A DNA stretch of 64,000 nt from Nemertoderma westbladi (taxonomy: Eukaryota; Xenacoelomorpha; Nemertodermatida; Nemertodermatidae). The notes below the pieces were generated by a model. The model did no database searches, was not told the DNA's origin, and saw nothing but the letters and a program-made list of their open reading frames with translations. The translations under genes and the position numbers were made by a program. Within the stretch, counting starts at the first letter, position 1, and every line of letters starts with the position of its first letter. Shown here piece by piece: positions 19,137 to 30,616 of the stretch. The stretch is taken from contig JAUCBJ010004224.1 in assembly GCA_032718475.1 (NCBI GenBank), forward strand, positions 1 to 64,000, in the 5' to 3' direction.

Positions 19137-20990
19137 CCTACACTACTACTACTAGGATCGGCATGCTGCCTTGCTGCTGCATTTTTAAGAATGCTGTACC
19201 GGCTTGTCCACAAAATTGCGCTGCCACAACTCCCTATCACCCATGACATTTGCTAGATCATATCGCATCTTCAAGGCCAGTGTCCTTTAAGATGCTTCTC
19301 AAGAAAGTCATGGGCTGTCCACCATGCTTATTTACTCCATTAGGCTACCAAAGTACAAGATTATGCACTTGCTGATCCTCACGGCGAAAGCAATGTCCTG
19401 CAAAGCAGAGGCGATTTTGTTCTAGTGTCAAGCTTGGGGGAACCAATGAGACACCTCCAATGTTATATAATGTCTGGTTGGAGATGTGTGCATTGTACTT
19501 GACACAATGAACCCGGCGTAGCATTCTTGTGAATGTGCCATCCAGAGATTTGGTGTCCTCAGCAGTTAGAGCCAACATGGACTCCCATAGAGGAGTACTG
19601 GAACTACTGCTGCTCTAAATAATCGGACCTTAAGTTTCCAATTAATTCTCGGTGACTTCCAAATCCTGGAAAGCCTATTCAAGGCTGCCCATGCCCTTCC
19701 CTTACGTATTCGAAGGTCTGACTTCCGGACCCATGATCCCAGGTAACAGAAGTCGTCCACATGCTCAAGCATACCATCCTTCGAGCTTATGCTCATCCGA
19801 TCAGAGACTTGCTGACGACTTTCAACGTTAACTGTCAAAATTTTGGTCTTTCTGGTGTTAATAAAAAGACCAACACTAGAAGCAGCATGTTCTAATGAGC
19901 TGAGGAGCCGTTGGGCTCCCTCTAGTGATTCTGAGAGTACTCCTAAGTCATCAGCAAAGTCTAGATCAGTTAGGTACTTGGCAGGATTTCCTCGACTTCT
20001 AGAGCCAGTAGGTGGATTTATCATCACCCCATCATCATTATGATGATCTAAGGACATGCGTAAAACATTCTCAACCACAATTATGAACAAAAATGGTGCA
20101 AGTGTGTCTCTCTGGAGGACGCCCCATAACACATTAAATGGTTCTGTGTCACCGTCAACAGTAGACACAAATGTTGTCGAACCATCGTATACTGATCTGA
20201 TTGCTGCAATAATTTCATCAGGAATCCCATATAATGGAAGTATGCTGAACATATGTGAGCGAGAGACTGAATCAAAGGCCTTGAAGAAGTCAACAAAGAT
20301 AACTGTCTTTCTTTAATGATAACTCTTCAATTATCCTTCTAAGTGCCAAAATGGGCTCCATGGTCCCACGACCTTTACGGAACCCATTCTGATTTCCATG
20401 GAGCAGTCTCTCAATGGGATCCCTGATGCGATTTAATATAATTCTATTGAATAGCTTTGCAGCAATCGAGATCAATGAGATTCCCCGAAAAGAACCATAG
20501 AGTGTTAGGTTGCCCTTCTTGGGAGCTGGCACTAACTTATTTGTTTTAATTTCTTGTGGGTCTCTTGTTGTTCGGTACATGTCTACTATGATGGGATAGA
20601 TGAGCTTTAAACACTCAGGTATTTTAAAAACCTCACGGGGAACACCATCTATTCCACTGGCACGATTGGTCTTAATGCTCTTTGCAGCAGCCTTCACTTC
20701 TGTAAAGGAGATATCGCCAATGGGAATATCTGGGAGTACAGACTCAGACACTTTTACTTCTATAAAGTTATCAGGCAATACCCTGTCATTATTGAGGAGC
20801 TTTTCAAAGTGGGCCTTCCAACCATTGAGGCGATCGGCTAGTGATTCAGCCTTAACCTTTGTGGTTGGTTGGCTTTTCCGACCAGTAAGCAAGTTGATCG
20901 ATTTCCATGCCTGGGATGATTGTCCTGCTGTCGTCAGCAAAGTAAACATGAATGCCGTCTCCATAGCAACAGGATCTAAAAATCAGACAA
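19137..20990 (-). mobile_element. RTE-like LINE, family F2 copy b (5'-truncated RT and 3' end)
   Basis: The 3' end at 19137 has a (TAG)n tail followed, in element orientation, by the conserved terminal block CAGCATGCCGATCC. The minus strand then gives the C-terminal domain (QNRLCFAGHCFRREDQ), motif C LTDLDFADDLGVLS, motif B GVLQRDTLAPFLF, the finger region NGFRKGRGTMEPILALRR, and the linker before RT up to about 20964. Endonuclease is missing. An 11-bp deletion near 20310 causes a frameshift in the motif A region, and further shifts lie near 19566 and 19345. Motif B has R for the usual G in QGD. This is a dead copy. Confidence 0.85.
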
Positions 20991-21138
20991 AAAAGATTGT
21001 CATTATTTCGTAAATGAACTACACCATTGACTTTGTAGAAGATTTCAATCCATTATGACTTGCTGATTTGCAGTTGCTATGCTTTAAATTAGAATAACGT
21101 CCTTAGCAACTAGGTAGTTATTTTAAAACTACATTCAG

Positions 21139-23862
21139 GTGAAGTAGGATGTCTACTCGGAGCCGACTTTCTCCGAGCAAACAACCTGGTGGTTGATATC
21201 AGAGGACACCGCTTATTTGATGCCGAAACGCTCACTGTGATTCCCTGCAGCCGGACTACTGGCCAGGTTGCTCTCTGAGTTCCCCAATATCACGGTCCCG
21301 CAATTTACTGAATCCACAGTCAAGCATGGGGTGGAGCATTTCATTCCCACCCAAGGACCACCAGTACATGCCCATGCCCAACGACTACCTCCAGATAAAC
21401 TCGAACTGGCCAAAAACGAGTTCCAGACAATGGAAGAGATGGGAATAATTCGGCGATCCAACAGCCCCTGGGCGTCTCCCCTCCACATGGCACCAAAGCC
21501 CTTGGGTGGGTGGCGCCATGCTGGCGACTACCGTCAACTCATTGACGTCACGACCCCGAACCGTTACCCCATTCCTCATATTCAGGACTTCTCTTCCAGG
21601 TTGGCTGGTGCAAAAATCGACTCTAAAGTGGATATGGTGCGTGGTTACCACCAGATCCTGGTTCACGAGGCTTATATCACCAAGACCGCCATCATAACCC
21701 CATTTGGTCTTTTTGAGTTTCTCCGAATGCCATTTGGTCTACAAAACGCAGCTCAGGCTTTCCAAAGACTGATGGACACCGTGGGACAAGGACTCGACTT
21801 CATCTTTATATATTTAGATGATATCCTCGTTGCAAGTCGGTCGAAGAAAGAACATTACAAACATCTACATCAGCTCTTCCCTCGCCTCCAGCAACATGGC
21901 CTCATCCTCAACCTCGCTGCATGCCAGTTCGGTTGAACCACCATAGATTTCGTTGGCCATCACATTTCATCCCAAGGCGCCATTCCTCTCCCCAACAAGG
22001 TCGCTGCCATTAGGGATTTTACAAAACCAACCACCATTAAAGGACTGCAGGAATTTGTAGGAATGATAAACTTTTATCACCGGTTTATTCCTGCAGCCGC
22101 AGACATTATGCGCCCTTGCTGGCAAACATAAAACACTCACTTGGACTAACAGCATGGATGTCGCATTCACAAACTCAAAGGAAGCCCTCGCCAATGCTAC
22201 AATGCTCACTCACACAAACGCACCAATCCAATCGCGCTTACTGTGGATGCCTCTGGCACAGCAGTAGGTGGCGTCTTAGAACAGCTGGTAAGTGATTTGT
22301 GGCTCCAACTAGCATTCTTCAGTCGACAACTGAGACCACCAGAGGTAAAATACAGCAAGATTGACCGGGAACTCCTTGCACTCTACCTCGCTGTAAGCCA
22401 CTTCCGGTATTTCCTGGAGGGACGGCCTTTCCCAACTTTCACCGATAACAAACTAATGTCATTCGCTTTTGCCAAAACTTCCAATCCATGGTCTGCCAAA
22501 CAACAATGGCACCTTACATACACATCGGTGTTTACCACCGCAATTGAACACATTTCAGGCAAAGATAACTGTGTAGCGGATTCCCTTTCCCGGACCTCCA
22601 TCCATACTATTTGGAACCTCCCTGGAATCGATTATGTTGCCATGGCAATGACACCGAGTTACCGACTTTCCAGACTGCCACTTCTAGCCTTGAACTACAG
22701 GATATAGCAGTAGGCCCAACTTGCGTCACCCTTACGTGCGACATCTCTATGGGCCTGCCACGTCCTTTTGTGCCAGCCCCCTGGCGCCGTCGTGTTTTCG
22801 ATGCCATCCATGGAGTGTCACACCCTGGGATTCGAACAACAACCTCTCTAATAGCCAGCAAGTTTGTCTGGCACGGCCTACGGAAGCAGGTTGTGAGTGG
22901 GCCAAGTGCTGCATCCCCTGCCAGTCGTCAAAAGTTCAAAGCCACATACATGCACCACTCGGAACTTTCGCTGTACCCCATCACTGATTCGACCACATCC
23001 ATGTAGACATTGTCAGCCCACTCCCTACACCTCCTCACAATAGTGGATAGATTCACAAGGTGGCTGGAAGCACAAGATTCCCATAACTGACATATCAGCA
23101 AGTGGTTGTGCACGGGCACTTATTACTAACTGGATTTCCCGCTTTGGTGTGCGCACTGATATGTCCTCCGACCAAGGATCGCAGTTCACATCACAGCTGT
23201 GGTCGGCCATCAACCAACTGCTCGGCACACAACTTCATTGCACCACTCCATATCACCCACAGGCGAATGGACTGGTGGAACGATTTCACCGGCACCTGAA
23301 GTCTGCACTATGTGCCTGTCTCACCAGCCCCGATTGGTCCGATGAGTTAAATGGGTGCTGCTGGGCATTCGTACCGCACCCAAAGACGACTTGGGCACAT
23401 CATCAGCGGAACTTGTTTATGGTACCCCCCTCTGTGTTCCTGGTGAATTCCTACCAGCAGCCCCAGAAAACCAACATTCACCGTCCACAATCCTCTCTCA
23501 ACTTCGCGAGAGAGTTGGCCGGCTCGCACCAATCCACACCTCCCGCCACAGTCCCACTCCAATCACTGTTCCACGGGAAATCGGAGATGCAAAGTTCGTC
23601 TTTGTTTGACGCAATGCACATCGCACACCCCTGGAACGTCCTTATGAGAGTCCCTATAAAGTCCTCGTACTTTCAAATTGACATGGGTGGTCGAACTGAA
23701 GTCATATCTATTGACAGACTGAAACCGGCCCATCTCGATTGGATGGAGTCACCTTCTCTCGGCCAACCACAACGCCGTGGTCAACCTCCTACAACCACCA
23801 CGCCACAACAAGTAACAGCACCGCCGCCCAAACCCAAGGTCACAGCACAGACCCAGTCCTAA
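21139..23862 (+). pseudogene. Ty3/Gypsy element G1, protease-RT-RNaseH-integrase remnant
   Basis: It opens inside the end of the protease (LLGADFLRANNLVVDIRG). From 21268 RT is clear: DYRQLIDVTTPNRYPIPHI, then MPFGLQNAAQAFQRLMD and IYLDDILVASRSKKEH. A TGA at 21934 interrupts it. RNase H follows at 22243-22640 with VDASGTAVGG, SRQLRPPEVKYSKIDRELLA, FTDNKL and ADSLSR. The integrase zinc domain appears near 22790 (HGVSHPGIRTTTSLI, then CC after a shift). The integrase core DDE is split among frames: HVDIVSPLP near 23000, SDQGSQF near 23167, and PQANGLVERFHRHLK near 23260. The frame ends with DRLKPAHLD. Several frameshifts and stops are present. Gag and the 5' LTR are missing. The gene order PR-RT-RH-IN is that of Metaviridae. 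Confidence 0.9.
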
Positions 23863-23944
23863 CCCGGTCAGGCCGAGAAGTTTGACCACCAAACTATTTT
23901 ATTTAATATATGACAACACTGCTATTTCGCGTTTGGGGGGGTCA

Positions 23945-24155
23945 TGTAGCAGAGAAAACAACTCGGAATAGCATTAGCTTAGGTAACATTGAAAACTGTG
24001 TGGTTGCTAGGAACAATGTGATGGCAAGCTGTATACCCGGTTAAAAAGTACGCATGTGATGGGATTAGTCCCACAATTGCGCCAATAAAAGATAAGTTAT
24101 TTTCGGTAAAATAAACTTATCATTCGAGGTTAAGACCCCTAGATCCCTTCCTATA
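23945..24155 (+). mobile_element. Probable partial 3' LTR of Gypsy G1
   Basis: A purine-rich GGGGGGG tract at 23935-23941 is followed by TGTAGCAGAGAAAAC, a suitable LTR start after a polypurine tract, about 80 bases after the G1 pol end. An AATAAA lies at 24094. The right limit is uncertain because the 5' LTR is not present for comparison. A near-repeat of TGGTTGCTAGGACAATG at 24000 and 24161 lies at or just past the edge. Confidence 0.4.
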
Positions 24156-24373
24156 ATAAATGGTTGCTAGGACAATGAGATAAAGAAGTTGGAGTTCATC
24201 AACTTTCCGAATGTGCTGCTGTATCTTTGTACCGTAGGCCTACCTAATCTACCTTTATTTTAAACTGAAAGAAATGCTATTACTAATAACAGTTAGTAAA
24301 TATTATAGATCGTAGCAGACGAGCTGCCACAATCTCCTGTTAATTAAAAGTAGAAAGCACGACAGTGCAGTGT

Positions 24374-24447
24374 AGGGGAGGTGGCTGAACTAGTAGGAAC
24401 TACTGATGATGTGCTTCCTAATCGGGCTGGTTCAACCCCCGGTGATG
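24374..24447 (+). other. tRNA-like segment, possible SINE head
   Basis: TGGCTGAACTAGTAGG (24382-24397) resembles an RNA polymerase III box A, and GGTTCAACCCC (24429-24439) matches box B. The distance of about 32 bases between them suits a tRNA promoter. The flanks do not form an acceptor stem, so it is not a tRNA gene. A GATGTGCTTCCT segment repeats at 24408 and 24443. Confidence 0.25.
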
Positions 24448-24495
24448 TGCTTCCTTATAGAATTTTATTAAACTTTCGTTATATTTATTTTACAG

Positions 24496-24742
24496 AGTGG
24501 CTGAAATGGAGGAAAGGAAACAAGTTGGTGTAGAACCGACACCCGGAGTAAATTCGTTAGGCTCCGTCGAAAGGCCCAACACTTTACTTGTGGCAAATGA
24601 CCCCAAAGCAGATGCTATAAAATCACCACGTACTGTACACAGGCGCATCCCATCGCCATCACTGCAGTTAAAAATAAAATATGTTTGCGATAGAAAAGAA
24701 CCTATTGGTCCTTCGGAAGTGCAATCAAAAACAATCAAGTGA
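24496..24742 (+). CDS. Possible terminal exon of a host gene
   Basis: A pyrimidine-rich tract ending TTATTTTACAG (to 24495) is a good 3' splice acceptor, and the frame that follows it is open for 81 codons to a TGA at 24740. The residues are hydrophilic: MEERKQVGVEPTPG, then SPRTVHRRIPSPS, then DRKEPIGPSEVQSKTIK. They carry S/T-P and basic motifs typical of disordered regulatory segments. I do not recognise the protein. An internal ATG is at 24506. No upstream exon is identifiable in this window and no AATAAA follows closely. The opposite strand is also open over the same span. It could equally be a transposon scrap. It is retained because it is the only stretch outside repeats with splice-site context. 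Confidence 0.25.
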
Positions 24743-24917
24743 TAATCCTACAAAGTATAGAGTAGGATTTGTATAACAAGGCGTGTCATATTAATAACCT
24801 AATTGATGTAGTACTCTATTTTCGTACTTAATTCATCATAACGTGTTACAGTGAAACCTGAAAGCCTCTGTAAGTCCACATTTTGTATATTATTGTATTT
24901 TTCTATGTTAGGTTTTT
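24743..24917. other. AT-rich spacer before the 48-bp satellite
   Basis: No gene is seen. The first satellite unit starts at about 24918 after TTAGGTTTTTTAG. Confidence 0.5.
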
Positions 24918-25495
24918 TAGGAGAAACTATGGGTGCCGTGGTGTACTGGGTATAGTAAGTGCATTAAAGAGAAACTATTGGTGCCGTGGTGTACTGGGTA
25001 TAGTAAGTGCATTAAAGATAAACTATGGGTGCCATGGTGTACTGTGTATAGTAAGTGCATTAAAGGGAAACTATGGGTGCCGTGGTGTACTGGGTATAGT
25101 AAGTGCATTAAAGAGAAACTATGGGTGCCGTGGTGTACTGGGTATAGTAAGTGCATTAAAGAGAAACTATGGGTGCCGTGGTGTACTGTGTATAGTAGGT
25201 GCATTAAAGAGAAACTATTGGTGCCGTGGTGTACTGTGTATAATAAGTGCATTAAAGAGAAACTATGGGTGCCGTGGTGTACTGTGTATAGTAAGTGCAT
25301 TAAAGAGAAACTATGGGTGCCGTGGTGTACTGTGTATAGTAAGTGCATTAAAGAGAAACTATATGTGCCGTGGTGTAATGTGTATAGTAAGTGCATTAAA
25401 GAGAAACTATGGGTGCCGTGGAGTACTGTGTATAGTAAGTGCATTAAGGAGAAACTATGGGTGCCGTGGTGTACTGTGTATAGTAAGTGCATTAA
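24918..25495. repeat. 48-bp satellite, left segment (about 12 units)
   Basis: The unit comprises GTGCATTAAAGAGAAACTAT followed by GGGTGCCGTGGTGTACTG and TGTATAGTAA, 48 bp. The segment is cut exactly at a unit's TTAA (25492-25495), where the TTAA element is inserted. Variants include CTGGGTA for CTGTGTA and ATTGGTG for ATGGGTG, all seen again in the main array at 45417-56736. Confidence 0.97.
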
Positions 25496-27062
25496 CCCTA
25501 TTAAACCCGGGGGGGGGGGTCAATATGACCCCCCCCCCGTGGTTTTTTTATTATAATTCTGAAACAAACGCAGTTGGGAATCTGAAATTTTATGACTTTT
25601 CCTAAAAATCTATTGTCTTCCTAGTAGTGAAAACCGTTTTCAAAAATATTGGGTACTTTTCGAGTTATAGCACCATTTTTTAACCCTACTTTTGGCACTT
25701 TTTTTGAGACGTTTTTTGAAAATTACATTTCATTAAATATGAATTGTAACATCTCTATTTTTGATTTACATCGGTTTTTTGGTGTTAGAAATTTGATGGA
25801 ATTCATATAAATTGATTTAGAAATTTCAAACTTGTTTTTTTTCGGTGGGTGCCAAATTTTGGTGCCAGCACCAAATTTTGAATTATTTCAATTTTGTAAA
25901 TTGATTGTTTGAAACTTGTTTTTTACGCAATTGGGGTTTTTTGGGGTTCTGGATTCGATGAAATATATACGAGTTGCACCAAGCGTATCAAACTTGTATT
26001 TTTCGGTGCTGTGTGCAAATTTTGGTGCTAGCACGAAATTTTGAAAATTCATTCGATAGATAAAATTGCTTGTGACAATTTATTTCTTGCGTTTTAGAGG
26101 TTTATGGCTGTTCTGAATTCAATGGAATAAATAATTATCGAACTAGACATCTCAAACTTGTATTTTTCGGATGTGGGTGCAAAATGTGGTGCTAGCACCA
26201 AATTTTGAAAACCATCAAATATATCAATTGATTGTGTCACCTTGTTTCTTGCGTTATACGGGTTTGTGATGGTTCTGAATTCAATGGAATCAGTAAAAAT
26301 TTCATAAGAGTTCTCAAACTGGTATTTTTCGCCAGTGGGTGAAAATTGTTGTGCCAGCACCAAATTTTGGAAAATATGCAAATTTATCAGTAGATAGTAT
26401 CACCTTGTTTCTTGCGTTGTACGGGTTTATGAGGGTCCTGAATCCGATGGAATCCATAAAAACAGCACTGGACATTGCAAACTTGTACTTTTTGGTGATG
26501 GGTACGAAATTTGGTGCTAGCACCAAAATTTGCCAAATTACGCCGAAAAATACAAGTATCAATGATCTGGTATATTAGAAATGTATTCCATTAGAATCAG
26601 CGCCCTCGAAAACCTGAAAATGTGAATTTATAGCATCGTATAAGTGAATTAAAAATTTTGTGTTCTACCTGAAAAGTGCTGGTTACTTGTTTTTTTCATT
26701 TTTTTCCTACGCAGAGAGGACTAAACGGCCAATGTATAGTAATCATATCATTTTTAAATATTTTCCAATGTATTTTGCGCCCCAGAAAACCTGTATTGAA
26801 AAATAATTAGCCGAAAATGTAACTTTCAAATTTTGTGAAAATTATGCACTACTTGTAATTTTGGTGCTGCAATATAACCACCCCAGTACATTTTTTCGAA
26901 ATTTTCTTTTTTCGGTCGGATCCAGGCAAGTGATACCTACGTACAAACAAAAAATCAGACGTTTTCGTAAATATTTCTAGATTTTAGAGGGGGGGGGGGG
27001 TCAATATGACCCCCCCCCCCCCCGGTATTTGTACAACATTTTATAGCCCGGTACTAATAGGG
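25496..27062. mobile_element. Non-autonomous TTAA (piggyBac-like) DNA transposon, 1567 bp
   Basis: The element is flanked on both sides by TTAA (25492-25495 and 27063-27066). Its termini are inverted: CCCTATTAAACCCGG on the left, and the reverse complement of the right end reads CCCTATTAGTACCGG. CCC-starting ends with TTAA duplications are the hallmark of piggyBac transposons. Each end has a subterminal hairpin made of a G tract, GTCA-ATA-TGAC, and a C tract (25509-25540 and 26990-27023). The interior holds about five 164-bp repeats. There is no transposase frame, so it must be mobilised in trans. Removing it with one TTAA restores a perfect 48-bp satellite unit (GTGCATTAAAGAGAAAC). Confidence 0.8.
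25740..26540. repeat. Five degenerate 164-bp repeats with central palindromes
   Basis: Each unit has TCAAACTTGTATTTTTCGG, then a GGTGCTAGCACC or GGTGCCAGCACC palindrome flanked by AAATTT, then CTTGTTTCTTGCG and GTTCTGAATTCAATGG. Palindrome centres lie near 25867, 26030, 26193, 26357 and 26519. These are internal to the TTAA element. Confidence 0.8.
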
Positions 27063-27213
27063 TTAAAGAGAAACTATGGGTGCCGTGGTGTACTGGGTAT
27101 AGTAAGTGCATTAAAGAGAAACTATGGGTGCCGTGGTGTACTGTGTATAGTAAGTGCATTAAAGAGAAACTATGGGTGCCGTGGTGTACTGTGTATAGTA
27201 GGTGCATTAAAGA
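27063..27213. repeat. 48-bp satellite, middle segment (about 3 units)
   Basis: Three units of the same satellite lie between the TTAA element and the truncated Gypsy G2 integrase. The last unit stops after GTGCATTAAAGAG, where G2 sequence begins. Confidence 0.95.
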
Positions 27214-29542
27214 GATCTCCTTGGGAAGACTGGGCAGGTGCCCTTGGCACGCGTCGCACTGGCCCACGGCGCATTCGATGTCCGCATTGATTCCGGGCCA
27301 GTAGACTGTAGTACGAGCCCGCTGTTTAGTTCGGGTAATTCCGAGATGGGGAGCGTGGAGTTTCCGCAGGATCTCGTCTCGACTGGCGGTGGGTATCACC
27401 AGCCTATCACCGTATAACACGAGGTCGAAGTATATCGACAGGTTGTCGATAATTGAACGGTATTGCTGCACTGCCGGCGTTGTGCGAACATTACAGTTGC
27501 CTGTTCGTATGCACTCCACGAGTTCATGGTACTCCGGATCCTCGCGCGCTGCTGCCTGCAGTTCCTCCACGAGTTCATCGTGTGAGTCCGGCGTGAATGG
27601 TGCACTTTGAGCGGGTTTATTAACCACTTCCGACGAATGCAAAGTTTCCTCATGTTGGAGTTTTGCCGTAATCGCTGCCACAATGGGTGGCGTTTCGTCC
27701 TCGGGGTCGTCTGGAGCGGGGTCTACGGGAGCCCGGCTCAACGCATCGGCAATCCGGTGAATCTTCCCCTTCTGCCAGGCGACGGTGAAAGTATAACAGG
27801 ATTGTAATTCCGCTTTCATTTTCTGAATTTTCCTGTTCTCGACTTGGTCGAGGTTATACGAGTTAAAAATTGCAAGGAGTGGTCGGTGATCTGTCACGAC
27901 GGTGAACGTCGGTAATCCGGCCAAGTAGATACGGCATTTTTTTATCGCGTATTGCATCGCTATGCACTCCAACTCGATGGTGGCGTAACGCGTCTCCGGG
28001 TCCGTTAGGAATCTACTCCCGCATGCGACAAGTCGCCAGTCGTCATTATGGCGTTGGAGTAGATCGTACCCGAGACCGTGGAGGCGACTCGCGTCTGTCT
28101 CGAGGCGAGTCGGTAAACTGGCGTCGAATGACGCCAGCACGGGGGGGCTCACGAGGGCCGCCTTAGTGGCGTTAAAAGCATCTTCGTGATTTCTCGTCCA
28201 TACAAATGTGTTACATACGTGTAGTAGGTCTCGCAGGGGTGATGCCGTAGTTGAAATCTCGCTTGAGAAGTACCCCAGCTGGTTGACCAGCCCCATAAAA
28301 CTTTGCAAGTCTGTGATATTTAACGGGGTCGGATACTGGCTGATAGCTCTGACTTTGTTTGGGTCCGCCGCTACCCCTTCGCCGTTCAATATGTACCCGG
28401 CAAAGCGAACGCTTGGCTGCGCATATTGGAGTTTTTCCGGATTTAGCATGATACCGTTGTCACGGCAACGGTCGAGGACCTGTTTAACACGCGCGCGATG
28501 TTCGTCGATGTTTGTATCCTCCACCAGAATATCGTCTACGATTTTCTTTACCTGGGGCAGTCCATTCAGCGCAAGATCGCCGCGGTAGTTAAAACTATCC
28601 CCTGAGCTGATGAAGCCCATAGGCGCCCGGCAGTACCGATATCGGCCCCACGGAGTGATAAACGTAGTCAGATCGCGCGATTCTTCCGCGAGTTCGATTT
28701 GCCAATATCCCGATTTGGCGTCGAGAACGGTGAACACATTGGTTCCCGGGGTGCGGTCGAAAACAAGGCTGTTGGGGGGCGGCGCAGTGTGGATTGTTCG
28801 CTTGACCTGGCTATTGAGTTTTGTGAGGTCAACAGTCATTCTAATTTCCCCAGGTCTCCCCAGTTTATTAGTAACCACAATGGGATGGCTCCATTCCACG
28901 GGCCTGTCCCCAATACGCTCGATAACCCCCTTCCTTATCATCTGTTCGATTTCCGCCTTCGCTTTTTCGCGGTAGGGGATGGGGATGGAACGCGGCGTGT
29001 TTAGACAGAACGGAACTGCGCCATCTACCAGCTCGATTTTCATTGGGGGCCCAACCATGGGCTTTAATGTCCCCTTACAGTCGAACACATCCTTGTATTC
29101 TTCCAGGAGGGAAGTTTTTCCACTCCCTAATGTGGACTGGGAAGGCTGCGCCTCGCGATCGTTGTCGGTGCTTCCGTTTATGGATGCCACCAGGTGTAGG
29201 GGTTGAGGGAACTCCGGGTGTACTATTCCTAGTCCGACACAGGCATTCAGTGAAAGGAAAATTGTATTAAATCCCAAATCGCGACATAAGTAGACAGTTT
29301 CTGTGTGGGTTTTACCACCCGTAGTCAGCTGCAGATCGATGCAGCTGTCGCAGAAAATTGATGTCCCATTTGCGCCTGTGAGGGGATAGTCCGGGTCTCG
29401 AAATTTCGCCTCGGGGGGAAAATCCCATTCTTCTTTGATTTCTGTACTCGCGAGAGTTACTTGTGCGCCGGTATCCGCCACGCATGCGACATTTCTTAGA
29501 AATTCACGAGACTCTCCCTTCCCATGGGGGGGTATTAGTGTT
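27214..29542 (-). pseudogene. Ty3/Gypsy element G2, pol (PR-RT-RNaseH-IN zinc domain), 3'-truncated
   Basis: A long uninterrupted minus-strand frame (running from about 29619 into the satellite) carries the pol order. The aspartic protease has VADTGAQVTLAS. RT has MTVDLTKLNSQV, then FTVLDAKSGYWQIEL, APMGFISSGDSFNYR, and the catalytic KIVDDILVED near 28535. RNase H has RLETDASRLHGLG near 28090, then TVVTDHRPLLAI and IADALSRAP. The integrase zinc finger has HLGITRTKQRARTTVYWPG and CDACQ near 27230-27350. The integrase DDE core is missing because satellite DNA follows immediately. The upstream (gag) part lies beyond the F2/CR1 insertion at 37826-38249 and 44079-45025. The 770 codons of G2 still read without a stop, so truncation and insertion rather than point decay inactivated it. 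Confidence 0.92.
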
Positions 29543-30335
29543 GGTGCCAGTTCCCAAGAAGGGCAACCTAACACTCTATGGTTCTTTTCGGGGAATCTCA
29601 TTGATCTCGATTGCTGCAAAGCTATACAATAGGATTCTATTAAATCGCATCAGGGATCCCATTGAGAGACTGCTCCATGGAAATCAGAATGGGTTCCGTA
29701 AAGGTCGTGGGACCATGGAGCCTATTTTGGCACTTAGAAGGATAATTGAAGAATTATCAAAAAAGAAAGACAGGCATCTGGCTGTTATCTTTGTTGACTT
29801 CTTCAAGGCCTTTGATTCAGTCTCTCGGTCACGTATGTTCAGCATACTTTCATTATATGGGATTCCTGATGAAATTATTGCAGCAATCAGATCAGTATAC
29901 GATGGTTCGACAACATTTGTGTCTACTGTTGACGGTGACACAGAACCATTTGAAGTGTTATGGGGCGTCTTCCAAGGAGACACACTTGCACCATTCTTGT
30001 TCATTATTGTGGTTGACTATGTTCTACGCATGTCCTTAGATCATCATAATGATGATGGGGTGATGATAACTCCACCTACTGGCTCCAGAAGTCGAGGAAA
30101 TCCTGCCAAGTACCTAACTGATCTAGACTTTGCTGATGACTTAGGAGTACTCTCAGAATCATTAGAGGGAGCCCAACGGCTCCTCAGCTTATTAGAACAT
30201 GCTGCTTCTAGTGTTGGTCTTTTTATTAACTCCAGAAAGACCAAAATTCTGACAGTTAACTTTGAAAGTCCTCAGCAAGTCTCTGATCGGATGAGCATAA
30301 GCTCAAAGGATGGTATGCTTGAGCATGTGGACGAC
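29543..30335 (+). pseudogene. F2 LINE copy c, 5' half (RT fingers and palm)
   Basis: The plus frame begins at PVPKKGNLTLYGSF, just before the RT finger motif GISLISIAAKLYNRIL. It carries GFRKGRGTMEPILALRR, motif A VIFVDFFKAFDSVSRS, motif B GVFQGDTLAPFLF, motif C LTDLDFADDLGVLS and SVGLFINSRKT. It breaks off at GMLEHVDD. The continuation (DFCYLGSW) is at 37211, so this copy is split by the CR1-like insertion. The RT core frame is intact here. The insertion sits in Gypsy G2 between gag and protease. A start codon and the endonuclease are absent, as expected for a 5'-truncated LINE. Confidence 0.92.
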
Positions 30336-30616
30336 ATGTTGAGATGGAAGGATTCTATACGGACGAATTCTCCGACGAAAACGAATCCTGTTACCTGATA
30401 AATACCGCAGTGTATCGAGCACTTACGTATGAAAAAGACACAGACAGCGAGCTTCCCCTAACTACTTCTGACCGACAACCATGATGTCTCAAGGGTACAG
30501 GGCAGTATTGACTTTTTATTCAACTTTATTTCAACCAATATACGACATAGTTGCATCGATACTCAACCTGCTACCGAACCAACTCCGCAAGACTTACCAC
30601 ATAGACCATTTGCCCG

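Noticed and set aside
24374-24447. Functional tRNA gene
   Set aside because: Box A and box B are present but neither an acceptor stem nor an anticodon arm can be formed.
24918-25495. CRISPR-like array
   Set aside because: Repeats are directly adjacent with no unique spacers, in an animal genome full of retroelements.
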